The notes under the pieces: model-generated | Databases searched by the model: none | What the model saw: the letters and a program-made list of their open reading frames with translations, nothing else | What the model was told of the DNA's origin: nothing | Translations under genes and position numbers: made by a program | Part shown: piece by piece, positions 1-11,500 of the stretch | How the letters are laid out: each line of letters opens with the position of its first letter | Position numbering within the stretch: the first letter of the stretch is position 1 | Assembly: GCA_000697335.1 (NCBI GenBank) | Contig: JNEM01012493.1 | Location: 1 to 20,349, forward strand | Origin: Conidiobolus incongruus B7586 | Lineage: Eukaryota > Entomophthoromycota > Entomophthoromycetes > Entomophthorales > Conidiobolaceae | Length of the DNA: 20,349 nt | Direction of reading: 5' to 3'

Positions 1-1164
1 TTTTTTATTTTTAAATATTATTTATTTATTATTTTTTACATAAAAGAATATTTTATTTATATTTAATAAAATCTCTAAAATAATAATAATTTAAAACTTT
101 TATTATTATTTATTATATAATAATTGATTAAATATAATTAAAATAAATTTTTATATAAAATATTTTGATATTTTCTTTTGAATTAAAACAAATAGATTTA
201 TATAAAGGCAATTTTAAAATAATAATATATATTTTATATTTTTTTTACATAAAATAATAACAAGGTATATATCCTAATTATATTATAATCTAAATATTTA
301 TTTTCATGGGTAAAATTTTTTTAAAGATTAAAATATATTAATTTAATTATGATTTATATTTATTATTTTTGATATGTTATAAATAAAATTTAATTTTTTG
401 ACAAATTTTGTTAAAATAAAACAAACTAATTTTTTTGATCTGGAGCTTTATATTGAATATGGGTAAAAAATGATCTCAAGAATGATAAAAATAAAAAATA
501 CAAAATTTATCAATTATATCATATGATTAAAATAGTGTAATATCCGTTATGATTATGAAAAATGACTATTTATATGTTAATATCTGGCTCGAATATATGG
601 TAATATAGTTTCTTATTATTTACTATGAAGAACTTGGTTTTCATATCGTTGTGATTTAAAAAATATAAATCACTAAGAGTCAAATAAGCATTTGTCGAAT
701 ATATATTCTGATAATTGTGATAATGTATATTACTCAATTTAACAATCCAATTAAAACGAATAATTAATTTCAAAATAAGTAGATCATAAATTATGATTAA
801 GTAAAGTTTCAATAAATTTCATAATACCAGTCTAGATTTAATATAAAATAAACATTATAAAATTATAAAAAATTTATTTGAAGAATTGATAATGATAAAA
901 ATAATTAAATTTTTAAAAATAATATGAAATACACCGTGACATTATTTAATCAAATTGGAAGTGAGAATTGGTTATAATAAAATAATGAAATTTTGTTTAC
1001 TCAGCTTTATTAGGAGATAAAAAAATATTAATTTCTCAGTAATTAATGTATTTAAAATAAAAATATATTGTCATTTGTAATTCAGTTAACCAAATTATTT
1101 TATTATATATTTATAATTTTATAGAAATATTTTAATTATTTATCAATTTATTTTATTTTTGAAC
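1..1164. other. AT-rich intergenic, no gene seen
   Basis: Mostly A/T homopolymer and short A/T words with very low GC. The longest open frame (minus strand, 570-812, 80 codons) opens with TTG rather than ATG. Its composition is Ile/Asn/Tyr/Lys/Leu, as expected from translating AT-rich DNA, and a frame of this length is expected by chance a few times in a window of this composition. I see no RNA gene here. Confidence 0.6.
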
Positions 1165-1525
1165 AAGAACAGTTTAAACAAGGCGAATGTTTTCAAACTT
1201 TAATTACTGTGGTTCTACAGATTGCTAGTAGAACGTTAATAATAGATAAAGAAGCGGCTTGTTTATGCTCTGTTTAGTAGTTTAGGTTAGGGTGTTTTAT
1301 TGAGGCTTGTTAAGGGGTTAATGGGCTTCACAGAAGACCGGAGGGGATAATGATAATGTATCTTTTATAGACCAATTGTCGGCTCTAGGTAGTGTAAAGA
1401 AGTGCATTGGGTTGCTAGAAGATGAGACCTTGAAGTGGTATGTTAGGCCTTTTAGGGTTAAGACTCTATAAGGTAATAGATTGCGAGATGAAGTTGGTCG
1501 GGTGGGCTACCATTTATGTAACCAC
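1165..1525 (+). mobile_element. Decayed Ty3/gypsy-like Gag fragment (fossil)
   Basis: A GC-richer, G-skewed island in AT-rich DNA. On the plus strand one frame gives a short run containing FIDQLSALGSV and LLEDETLKWY. This resembles the retrotransposon Gag core of Ty3/gypsy elements, whose hallmark is a leucine-rich stretch ending in (E/D)(E/D)xAxxW(W/Y). No LTRs, reverse transcriptase or integrase are recognisable nearby, so it is a small orphan fragment. It is clearly broken (several interruptions) and has drifted toward the local base composition at its edges, which suggests an old insertion. The boundaries come from the composition change only. A chance resemblance or another decayed host gene is possible. 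Confidence 0.4.
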
Positions 1526-2739
1526 AATACATTAGAATTAAATATTTATAATTAAAACTTAAACATCATAATTTAACTTAATTGCATTAAATTGTCGGAA
1601 TATTTATTAGACAGATGAATAATGATAATTACCAGTATAATTTAGGTTAATAAATTTTCAAATTATAATTAGTTTAGAAATATTTAATGAACATTAAGAT
1701 TTTAGTATATAAATATGCTTCAATGGAATCTTTTATTATATCTGATAATAAAAGATTTGAATTGATGAATTAGAATTTAATAAATCCAAGTATGAATAGA
1801 GATTAACATAATGTATATATAACGAAATAAAATTTCAAAATATTAATAAATATGTAGGTTGGCGATATCAATTAAACAATTACTAAATTCAAAGTCACAG
1901 TTAGATTTATACATGCATTGTTACTATAATATAACCATATTTAAATTTAAGATGGTTTTGTAAAATAGATTATTTTAATGTATAAATATTTTTGAACCAA
2001 ATTTTTAAATCTCAAGTTAAGATTGAAAATATTTAAGCTATATTATACAAAAGTAATGTTATATTTTATATACTCATGCTTTTCTCACATGTTAGCATTC
2101 TCAATATATTTAGCGAAATTGAAAATCGGTTTAATTTCCAGCTCATAGAGCACAGGACTCACATGATATGTCATATTTTCCAGTTTTTAGATAGAAATTA
2201 ATAATTCAGCAACTTAAATCTCTTCACGATATAAATAACTTTTGTAATACTAAATCCTTGGATACTCTTCTTTGTGTCATATAAATTTCTTAAAGTGTAA
2301 AAATTTTCGAATTTTTAAAATTGGAAATTTTTTAAAAAAATATATATCACAATGAGGATTTACTACTAAATTATAAAAAGGTAAAAAATTATTTAATTTA
2401 ACTAATTTTTTCATGTTTATTTATGTGAGTTTAGACAAATATTATAGGCATTATCAACTTTATTAAGAATAATCGATTTTAAACATTATGCATTGTTATT
2501 ATGAATTTGAATCAAGTAAAAGTTTAGGATAAATCTAATGATAAATTAAGTAATATTACTCAAATCTATTAACAAAAGTATTATATACCTTATCAACATT
2601 TGATCCAATTACAATCTTAATAATTTTCAAAATATTTTGTATATTATTATATTGAATTATTATTTTCAATTTATAATTATGGAAATAAAATTATACAAAT
2701 CAAGAATTAGTCAAACATTTTTGAGTCCTTAAAAGAAAA
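1526..2739. other. AT-rich intergenic, no gene seen
   Basis: No coding-like frame on either strand and no RNA gene recognised. The only structure that stands out is the perfect hairpin at 1727-1757, listed separately. A slightly GC-richer patch near 2060-2180 shows no readable coding content. Confidence 0.55.
1727..1757. repeat. Perfect 13-bp inverted repeat (hairpin)
   Basis: The arm AATCTTTTATTAT (1727-1739) is followed by a 5-nt loop (ATCTG) and its exact reverse complement ATAATAAAAGATT (1745-1757). A 13-bp uninterrupted stem with so short a loop is longer than expected by chance even in AT-rich DNA. No flanking gene explains it, and no miniature-transposon ends or target duplication are obvious. 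Confidence 0.7.
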
Positions 2740-3466
2740 TGAATTTAGATGTATTACTATAAGAGTATAAAACAAACTGCAGAATTAATCCAAAGCATGT
2801 CTGGTCCTTATAGTATGACTACTTCTATAATGAAGATATATTAGAAGGATATAGAATTTATAAGGGAGATGATGATTATGTTGAAGAGTTAAAACTTAAG
2901 TTGGAAAAAATGGACAAAGGAAAAGAAACTGTTTCGTGAGATGTACATAATAACTGTAGGAGCTCATGAAGGCGAGGACATGCTGTTATTTGGCAATGAT
3001 AATTTGAATTTTGGTTCTAATGAAATACTTGATGAATCTAAGGAAAGAATATCTATTGTTTAATACAAAAAATACCTCCCACTAAACCATAATATTTATT
3101 ATATAGTTCTTACATAGGATGTAGACTTTATTGTATTTGATTTTTATTCATTTGTGAAACGCATAAGATTAGGTATCAAAGTTCTAAAAAAACAACCAAT
3201 TCCATATTATTTTCAAAAATTACCAGTTCTCGATCAAGCCTTTGAATGTTATGAAGAAAAAGGATGTGTTATGAATTCTATATATGACTGGTAATATACG
3301 CTTGTACATCAATAAAGCAATCAAGAATAATATTTGTACAACTCGTGACTTTAAAATAAAAGGTGAGAAATTTAAATGGGAAATTTCATTTTATAAAAAA
3401 ATAAAATTTAACAAAAAAATTTATTATTATTCAAAATTTGGCGTTTATTTATTACAAATTTATTAA
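2740..3466 (+). pseudogene. Decayed or heavily intron-split unknown gene
   Basis: A GC-richer stretch whose plus-strand frames contain several protein-like runs rich in charged and aromatic residues, unlike the Ile/Asn/Lys translation of the surrounding DNA. Examples are a 40-codon ATG frame at 2941-3063 (MYIITVGAHEGEDMLLFGND...), a run at about 3118-3294 (PIPYYFQKLPVLDQAFECY), and a 60-codon ATG frame at 3284-3466 (DFKIKGEKFKWEISFY). The runs lie in different frames, so either the gene has decayed or it has introns. A possible 60-nt intron is 3058-3117, with ACTAAAC as a branch-like motif and ACATAG at the acceptor, but its GTTTAA donor is unlike the GTAAGT donors of the AP-1 gene. I do not recognise the protein family. 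It could equally be an old transposable-element coding remnant. Confidence 0.45.
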
Positions 3467-4480
3467 TGAAATGAGAAGTTTGGATTATTATTGAACAATC
3501 TATAGATATGATCAATTATTAATCTTGTATTTTTTTTCTTTATTTAATGATTGATATCTTATTTATATTGGTTATATTTTGTATTTTTAATAACTTTTGA
3601 CAGCACTAAAAATACTCATCTATTCAAATAAATTGATTTACAACAGATATTTAATATTCATTTTATTATTAAATCATTGGTTACTTTTTACTGTATTTAA
3701 TAATCTTTTAACATATTAAATTAGAACAGTTTTATTATTTACTCTAGTAATATATTCTTCGAATATGAGCAATCATGTTTCAGGTAAAACTATCTAAAGC
3801 ATAACTTTTCTACAAAATTCATATAAGATAATAAGTATGGAAATATCAAATATTACCAAATTTGTGAATGTACTTAATATATACTTGATATTTATTATAA
3901 AATATTAAAATTTAGTTGGTTACTATTTCAAAAAAATTTTTACTAATATGATTTATTAAATTTATGAAAATGATTTAAAAATATCGCAATTATAATGATT
4001 TGTAGCTATTAAATATAATTAATATATTTAAATGATTTTATCAATTATTTATTGATAGTAAAAATTTTATCCTAGCTATTAATTTTTATTTTGCATTCAT
4101 TAATTATTCATATATTAATCAAATTTTGAATTTTTGAAATAATTTTTAATTTAATTATATTTACTAATAATTGTTTATAGTATTAAGTGAAAAATCAATA
4201 TACAAGAGAAAATTGAATGGTATAAAGAAGAGCACTGTTTGATTAGTTGATATATCCAAGGTTAATTACAATTCTATAAATTGAAATGAATATAATAATG
4301 GTTTATTAATCTAAAAAAATTAACACTTGTATATATTATCAATTACTTTTGTAATTTCAACCTCAAATATATAAATTAATAAATATACAAAGAGTTATAC
4401 AATGCATCAATCTTTTTATAGTAATGAATAATTTGTAATATCATCTATTCATTGTATACAGTAATCAATTATTCGGATAT
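3467..4480. other. AT-rich intergenic, no gene seen
   Basis: No coding-like frame, RNA gene or organised repeat found. Composition returns to the AT-rich background immediately after the decayed gene. Confidence 0.55.
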
Positions 4481-4673
4481 TTCTGTAAATCATAGCTTCG
4501 ATGTTGATACAACAATGCTACAAATCTGTAAGAGTGATGTTAAGAAGAAAGGGAGGGAAGAGAAAGGGAGAATAAGTGATTGGGGGAATGGCAGATTTCC
4601 AAATTCATTTGGATTTGAGGCTGAAAATTACCAACTTGCAGTTTTCAATGCTTTAATATTTATTACCAATTAA
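4481..4673 (+). other. GC-richer island with 31-nt purine tract
   Basis: The island contains an uninterrupted purine run at 4542-4572 with three GGG runs, followed by a GGGGG run at 4582-4586. A plus-strand ATG frame (4515-4673, 52 codons) translates to a protein-like stretch including ISDWGNGRFPNSFGFEAENY. I do not recognise it, it has no clear promoter, and it may be a remnant exon of a lost gene. The purine asymmetry could support triplex or G-rich structure, but loops between the G-runs are long for a canonical G-quadruplex. Confidence 0.4.
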
Positions 4674-5600
4674 TCGAATTATGAATTGAAAAGAGAATTA
4701 ATTTAAACTGTCAATTAATTGAATCCATAAAATCCTTTAAACTGTTAAAATCATCTATTTAATTTAAATTAATTAATTTAAAAATAAGGTAAAAGGCATA
4801 TATAAGAGTACTAAAAGTATAAGAGATAACCTAGCGACATATTGTTAAATTTATAGGTTTAAGTGGTATGAATTTTATGGATTGATTCAATCATTCTAAC
4901 CCCCTAATCCCTTATTAAATTACCTTTTAATTGTATTAAAATTCAAATATACCATTAATTAGAAAAGGATTCAATTGAAAGTAGCTTTGATAAATTTATT
5001 TTTAATTAATTTTAATTAATTGAATACTCTGATTAAAATATATATTGATTGTGTTAAGTTTTATAACTTAATACTTACAATTGTGATATTTTATTTTAAT
5101 TTTATAATATTCTGAAATATTCGAGTATAGCTTTAATTATAATTTTTTTATTTAATTGGTATGAATATATTGAACTATCATATTTTTAACAATATATTAT
5201 TAGTAATTGATGTTATGACACGATGTAATAGTAATTTATTATAATACTAGTTTAATTTACATAACTTTTTTAGGCTAATTAATTTTTACTTTATTTTAAT
5301 AATAAAATATTGTGTAAAACCTCAAATGGGCAATTATTAAACATATTCATTTTTTATAAAGCTAGTTATCATATTCTCTTACATATGATTTTAAAATATA
5401 AAATAGAAAATACAATTTATATTGGATAATAAAGCTATTAAGCCGATAAAATCATTTTTATTGTTAAATTTTTAAAAAGAGTTTATAAAATATTAATATT
5501 AAGTTAAAATATTGATTTGTATATTGATTAATTTAAACCAATATTTGATAATATAATTTTCCCTATTATAATGAATATAAGAAAATATAAACATTATAAA
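4674..5600. other. AT-rich intergenic, no gene seen
   Basis: A/T-rich DNA with overlapping TTAATTAA-type palindromic words around 4755-4785 and 5000-5020. No coding-like frame, RNA gene or mobile-element end was recognised. Confidence 0.55.
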
Positions 5601-6130
5601 CCACTATGAGTCAAACTAATTGGGTTTTATTTTTATTCCAAATATCAAAGTGATAATGATTGATCTGCTACAATGACAAAATATCTGGCATTATTGAATA
5701 AGAAGAGAGAATATCAATTTGTATATCATTCGCAGTCTTTGAATCTAGAATCCTTTGATTCGATTGGATGAAATCATCTTGAATATTTAAAATATTTCAC
5801 TGAATTGGCTTTCAAGATTGCTTTTCTCAGTTAGAATAGATTTAAGAATACTTGTAGTGATCATGACCAATTGGTAGGATGTGACCAGTTACTAGCATTC
5901 CACGTGCAGTACATGGTCCATGTTATCATCCGAAGTCTTAACAGGAACTTGGTACTGAGATATATCATAGATTCTGTAAATTGTAAAATGATGATCATTC
6001 TCCCATTCTCCCCTTCTCCCATGAATATTCCGATAATGTTCTCAAATAGAGTTCCCAACAAATTAATTACTGCTAAAAGGTCATTGAATCAAGGTTTGGC
6101 AAATGGCGAAGTGTGTAATGTGATGTTTTA
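5601..6130. other. GC-richer 5' flank of the cyclin gene
   Basis: Composition rises towards genic levels here. It contains a palindromic E-box CACGTG (5901-5906), the core bound by fungal bHLH factors such as Pho4 or Cbf1, and a CCAATTGG palindrome (5868-5875). A 98-codon plus-strand frame is open from 5835 to 6131, with its first ATG at 5913, and overlaps another open frame on the minus strand (5861-6061). Neither gives a recognisable protein and neither starts with a well-supported ATG, so I treat this as upstream regulatory DNA or an old remnant, not a gene. Confidence 0.45.
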
Positions 6131-6133
6131 GGA

Positions 6134-6169
6134 GTGGGGGGTGGTAGGCTAAATTGATAATATATAAAT
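6134..6169 (+). promoter_or_regulatory. Core promoter of the cyclin gene (G-run plus TATA)
   Basis: GTGGGG (6134-6139, within a run of six G) fits the SYGGGG-type site bound by Mig1/CreA-like C2H2 zinc-finger repressors and lies about 20 bp before the TATA-like TATATAAAT (6161-6169). The same TATAAAT core occurs in the AP-1 promoter. The last ATG before the cyclin start lies at 6123, just upstream of this element, so everything downstream of the TATA box behaves like a transcribed leader. Start-site data would be needed to confirm it. Confidence 0.5.
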
Positions 6170-6690
6170 CACTCTTGACGCCATTACAAGGGTTAAAAAG
6201 GAGATCTTGTCCTATTGCTACTAGTCCTCGTTATTGAGACAAATCCTCTAGTGTGAACAGCTCGCACTTATTTACTCAAGCGCTTTAAAAATCATCTTGT
6301 TTAATTTTATTTGATTTCTGGTTAACTCTTCCAGGGTTCTGAAATCCTATTGGGCCATCTAGCGCTCTTTCATCCATATCAAAGTAAACACTACAATAAG
6401 CCTTATCGGTTTTAGAGTGACTTTTTTGACTCAGTTCACTTCATTCTTACCCCTAAATCCCATCTCCTTTGTCTGAAACTCATTCTCAACTTGGTATTTA
6501 CTATCTTTTAAAAGCTACTCTTTTCTCGCTTTACTGCAAACCACATTCTCCTCCACTTCTTCATTTAACATCTTTACTTCATTCCTTAAGTTTATTTTCT
6601 GAATACTTAGTCTATTCAGCTGGTTTTCTGTATTCTTCAATTTTGCTCTCAATTAATTGCTTCTATCTGTTAACTTCATATTAAGATAAA
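6170..6690 (+). other. ATG-free 5' leader of the cyclin mRNA (inferred)
   Basis: About 520 nt between the TATA-like box and the cyclin ATG contain no ATG in any frame, although roughly seven would be expected from composition. The second half is pyrimidine-rich (for example 6541-6600), common in fungal leaders. An acceptor-like GTTAACTCTTCCAG near 6321-6334 hints at a possible leader intron, but I see no good donor before it. A long leader would offer room for translational control, as known for some yeast G1 cyclins; that is inference. Confidence 0.45.
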
Positions 6691-7803
6691 ATGAACGCTT
6701 CTATCAGTGCATTTAACGCTTTCTTAAAAGTTCCAATCACATTAGATTACATTGACGTTCTATCCCGCAAAGCTCGTCTCGTAGCTAATGCTCATCAGCC
6801 TGTATCTCATAAAAAAAAATTAATTTCACCACCACAAACTCCAAACGATTTACTTCCTAATTCTCCTCACTCATTATCACCTACACCTTCACCTAATCTT
6901 TCGACAGACGCACCTAATTTAAGAAACTTTATTAAGAATCTTATAGTGAGGAGTCGAGTTCAACCTAGTACTCTATTCGGTACTTTAGTTTACTTGGAAC
7001 GTTTGAGAACGAGAGGCGTCTGTGTTCCTAATGACCGTGGCTTAGGCCCTCACCGTGCATTTTTAGCTTCTCTTATACTGGCAGGGAAATATTTAAATGA
7101 TAGTAGTCCTAAAAACAAACACTGGTCAACCTATTCAACAATTTTCAACCTTCATGAAGTCAACAAATTAGAAGGGGCGATGTTGGGATGGCTTGAATTT
7201 TGTTTGGATATTACACTTCCTGACTTGTTAGTTGAATTTGAAAGTTTCCAAATATTCACTACACCACAACCAAGTGCACCCATCCCTTACTCACTACCAC
7301 TCAAATCGCCTCTTGATGATCGCTTTCCTCCTTTGTCCCAATCACAGCTTCCTCCCCTTAAATCCTCTCGTCAACATGCTGTTGCTCCTCTCCTTCGTAG
7401 CCATAACCTTCCTCCCACAACCACCTCAAACTTGCTTCACCGCCGTGCTAGCTCCAGAAAATCAAACTTACTCGTTCCTCCTCTTAACTTGAATTCATCA
7501 AGTCTTCAGCTACCGCATATTGGTAGTAGCAACACTCCAAGATCTGGTATCTTTCCCAATTATCCACCCTACCACGGCTTAAGTTATGATAGTCATCCTA
7601 TGGTTAATTTTCCTAGCTCTGCCACTCTTCCTACTCAAATGGGATGGAGCAGTAGTCAAGCAATTCCTACAGATTCTCATGTTAGTTCCAATTGCTCACT
7701 GAGGACTCCTGCTCAAATCCCGCAAATATCACTTCCACCCACTTCAAGTGTTTATTCCAGCTATCCTCATGGTCTTCCATCTGCACCCCTTCCAAGGATA
7801 TGA
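6691..7803 (+). CDS. PCL1: Pcl1-type cyclin (Pho85-class CDK partner)
   Basis: A single-exon 370-aa cyclin. Pcl1/Pcl2-class cyclins bind and activate Pho85-like kinases at G1 and bud or tip morphogenesis. The cyclin box spans about residues 75-187. It begins IVRSRVQPSTLFGTLVYLERL, carries the family block LASLILAGKYLNDSSPKNKHW (125-145), and continues with IFNLHEVNKLEGAML (151-165). K133 and E161 sit where the conserved CDK-contacting Lys/Glu pair of cyclins is expected. The N-terminal 70 residues hold six Ser/Thr-Pro sites (S46, T50, S58, S63, T65, S67). Residues 190-370 are Pro/Ser/Leu-rich and look disordered, with further sites at S206, T282 and T339. The start is well supported: an in-frame TAA lies two codons upstream and A is at -3. 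A longer protein spliced from upstream exons is unlikely. Family assignment is firm; the exact paralogue (Pcl1, Pcl2, Pcl9, Clg1) is not. Confidence 0.9.
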   Translation: MNASISAFNAFLKVPITLDYIDVLSRKARLVANAHQPVSHKKKLISPPQTPNDLLPNSPHSLSPTPSPNLSTDAPNLRNFIKNLIVRSRVQPSTLFGTLVYLERLRTRGVCVPNDRGLGPHRAFLASLILAGKYLNDSSPKNKHWSTYSTIFNLHEVNKLEGAMLGWLEFCLDITLPDLLVEFESFQIFTTPQPSAPIPYSLPLKSPLDDRFPPLSQSQLPPLKSSRQHAVAPLLRSHNLPPTTTSNLLHRRASSRKSNLLVPPLNLNSSSLQLPHIGSSNTPRSGIFPNYPPYHGLSYDSHPMVNFPSSATLPTQMGWSSSQAIPTDSHVSSNCSLRTPAQIPQISLPPTSSVYSSYPHGLPSAPLPRI

Positions 7804-8016
7804 AGCACTTACACAATGCATATGTGATTACTTAAATTGGCATAATCAAATTTAATTCCATTCACTCTCTATTTAAAATTAATATTCATATTCATTTAAT
7901 ATAAATTAATAAATCATCAATCACATTATCATCATAATCTATCGGATATTTCATCATACTTAGCAAATTACCCAATTCTCTCAATACTCAATACCTTGAC
8001 AATTATAGATAATAAA
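7804..8016 (+). terminator. 3' UTR and candidate poly(A) signals of the cyclin gene
   Basis: AATAAA hexamers occur at 7908-7913 and 8011-8016, 105 and 208 nt after the stop. The stretch is strikingly G-poor on the coding strand (7861-7920 has no G) while retaining C, a strand asymmetry typical of transcribed 3' UTRs and unlike the surrounding intergenic DNA. AATAAA is common by chance in such AT-rich sequence, so the cleavage site is not fixed. Confidence 0.4.
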
Positions 8017-8313
8017 ACGCCAAATCAATCAACTAAGCTGACAGTATGATTTATTTTCACTCTCCTTAATAATTATTTTAATTAATTTCATTAAATTTTC
8101 ACTTTTCAATTTGATTAACCCAATCATTCTCATACAATTTTCATTATATTTAACAATTGAATGAACTAATAATATTAGTTGTTTTTTAATCAATTAAAAA
8201 TAATGAACAATTGTATTTAATTCATAAATAAAATTATAATGATTTAATAATAATTTAATAAAAATTAAAATTCCCGATAATATACTAAAATTAATATTGT
8301 TAATAATAAGGAT

Positions 8314-8352
8314 GCTCCCCTTAATTTTGATTGGCTCCCCCTGATTATATAT
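8314..8352. promoter_or_regulatory. CCCCT / inverted CCAAT / CCCCT cluster
   Basis: Two direct copies of GCTCCCC (8314-8320, 8334-8340) give two CCCCT stress-response-type elements (8317-8321 and 8338-8342), 21 bp apart, or two helical turns. Between them lies TGATTGGCT (8328-8336), the reverse complement of the CCAAT-box nonamer found in the AP-1 promoter. A TATA-like run (TTATATATT, 8345 onward) follows. CCCCT/AGGGG is bound by Msn2/4-like zinc fingers and CCAAT by the HAP/NF-Y complex. No protein gene starts within several kb on either strand, so the target is unknown. Confidence 0.5.
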
Positions 8353-8454
8353 TTTTTAATATCCATAATTTTGTTATTATTGTTTTTGATAATAGATTTT
8401 ATTAAAAAGAAAATATAAAAAAATTTTTCTTAAATAATATTTCTTTATATTAAT

Positions 8455-8530
8455 TTATTATTATTATTATTATTTATTTTATTCACTTATTTTTATTTAA
8501 TTTTGAAATAATAATAATAATAATAATAAT
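8455..8530. repeat. (TTA)6 and (AAT)8 tracts forming an inverted repeat
   Basis: (TTA)6 at 8455-8472 and (AAT)8 at 8507-8530 are complementary microsatellites separated by 34 nt, so the single strand could fold into a hairpin with at least an 18-bp stem. This is probably slippage-driven repeat growth in AT-rich DNA. Confidence 0.8.
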
Positions 8531-8554
8531 TTAAATCGAGGGTTAATTGAATTA

Positions 8555-8580
8555 ATATATATATATATATATATATATAT
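8555..8580. repeat. (AT)13 microsatellite
   Basis: An uninterrupted AT dinucleotide tract of 26 bp, directly after the trinucleotide hairpin. Shorter AT tracts occur at 10189-10202 and 11608-11624. Likely polymorphic in length. Confidence 0.9.
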
Positions 8581-11500
8581 TCCAAAATTATTTAGAAAAA
8601 AAATCAAAGTATGACTAAACTCTGTTCATATTTTACCAATGAATTTAGTAAAATTTTAGCGAGATATTAATATTATACATATTAAAACGTAAATATACTA
8701 ATTTTTATTTTGCAAACTATATATTTTGTAATATAATTATTATAATAATTAATTTATTGTATATATTCTACAATTTAACTATTTAAAACAATTATAATAT
8801 ATATATGAATATGAATGATGCCTCTTCAATCTTAATGAATAAGATTTTATAAATTTAGAATTTTATATAAATATCAAATTTAAATTAAAAAAACAAAATT
8901 CTAAAAGTCTGATTATCCATTTATCACATTTAAATACACACATATATTCTCATATAATTAAAGTTTAAATGTTTTCAAAATTCATGATTCCAAATGTAAA
9001 TGGGCAAAGTAAATTCAATGAAAGCTAAAGACAATTATTATTAATCAAAATAATGATTTTTGAATGTGCAACTTATAAAACTAGTTTAATTTGAATTATA
9101 ATAGTCACATATTATTTAACTTGTATTGAATAGTATAATATAAATTTCTTAGTATTAGAATATTGAAATATCTCAATATATTATATTATATTAAATTGAA
9201 TGATAAAAAAATATTGATTTATAGCATAAACCTGTCGATTTTTAAAAATCTGTTTTTTTTTAATTTGAAAATGTTGAAAAATAAATCTAATATACCTTAT
9301 GCAAGTGATCAATTGAAATTTTTACGGGAATTAATAGGGGATTATTACTAAAATAAATTAATAAAAATTATTAAAATATGAATAGTTTAGTAATTAATGC
9401 TTTGCAATAAAATAAAATATTAAATTTTTGATCTATTTTTAACTTAATAATAGCCCAAAATTTATAATGAACCTTTAATTACCCGCAAAAAGTATAAAAT
9501 AATATGGTCCAATATTTTTTAAACAAATATTCTTCCAATTACTTGAATAATTTTATAATTAATTTTTAATTCAAGATGAAATTCCTTTTTAATCTTTAAT
9601 ATTCATTATTTTTCACACTATAAATTGAAATTTTCAAGTTAAATTACGATTTTTTTTCATTTTACAACGCCCAATTAAATTTTGATCAAGTTTCCTCTAA
9701 TGTAAATAAATTTTCAAATTTATTAACAAAGTAAACAGTATTGGATATTTTATTTTTTTAAAATATAATGGTTTGAATTTTATTATGACTTTTATTAATG
9801 ATCCGAAAGTTTGACTAATTTTCAAACCTATGCGGTATAAAATCAATTTATAGTAATTTCTTTTGGATTAAATAAAAATGAGCAATACTGTATTAAATAG
9901 ATACTAAAATATCATAATAATGAATCGCTCAATATATGTTGTATAAAACAGATTTATTCTTTGCGGAACATAGATTTTGTAAATATATGGTATATACCAA
10001 ATTAATAAGGTTTGTATATTGATCCTTGTAGTTAAATACAAAATTTAATTGATAAATTTTTAATAATTATCTATTTAAATTTCAAATTACTATTTATATT
10101 GATCCTCAACTTAGTGCAATTAATTTATATTTTCTTATTTATTAATAATATTAAATTCATCCAAAAAAACAATTTTCAAATTGAGGAAATATATATATAT
10201 ATTCTCTTCAAGGAATAATATACTCAATACAATCATTGGGAAAGTTATTAATGTAATATAAAAAAACATTTTAATATTCAAATTACCCAATCAACTGAAT
10301 TAGTTTTCATAATGGTTCAAGTTAAATTGAGTATTATAATGAAACAACTTTTATAGGCAGAGTGATAAATTTCTGAAGCTTTCCCGATTCATCTATTTAT
10401 AATGAATATTATTAATGAGAATACAAAATGACTCATATTGATTATAGATCAGTATCAAGAGAATACATATTGGTTACAGCTTCATTTGTAAACTTAATAA
10501 AATGCAGAAAGATAAAGTCAGTTTTTTCAAATTAATATAATTACAGATAAATAAAGATTAAAAAAATATTTATTTTTATGTGATAATAATATATCAATTA
10601 TATTAGTGAAAGTTCAATAACTTGTAAAATTTTTATTTTAATATTGATTAATTAAATTTTATATATTTAATATTTAATGAATCACAAATGTTAAAGTTGA
10701 ATATACTTAGGTTAAGCAAATATATTCATCAAAATTTTTTAAGGAAAATAAGATAATTGATTTATCTACTGATAATAACCATAACATCCTGACATATAAA
10801 CATTGGTTTTGACAAAATTATATATTTAAATATTTTATATTATTTGATAAATACTCATATTAAATACTTTATATATTTTATTATTTTTCTTATAATTTCA
10901 AAATAACAAAAAAATCAATTTAGAAAGTATGAAATATAGAGGTTATTAAGATCAATAAATTATTTTCTATCAAATTATTAATTTATTAATATTTTACTAT
11001 TAAAAAAAATTTTTTTTATTTATTCAAAAAAAATAATAATAAATTATTGATATAATAAAAATAATTTAAAATATTATTAAATTTTTAAAATATCTAGAAT
11101 ATATATATATTCAATTATATGACAAATTTAATATTTAAATAAAAATATATTATTATAATAATTGAAAAAATTTATAGTTAATTATGAAAACAGATAAATT
11201 TAATAGTATAACCTGATTCTAAATTAATGGCAACTTTTGTATCTTGGCATAATATTTTGGGTTAATAAATAAAATGCATAATGGTAAAGGATTAAAAAAT
11301 ATTTGAAAATATGCAAAAATATTTTAAATTAATCTTGAAAATAAATATTTACCAAAATTAAATTAATTAATTTAAAACTAAATATATTATCTGATTAATT
11401 TAGTAAACTGTCTAATAACTTGAGCAATCACTTTGGAGTTGAATAATATAAATTTAGAAAATAAGAATATTTATATTAGATTAATTTTCTACATAATAGT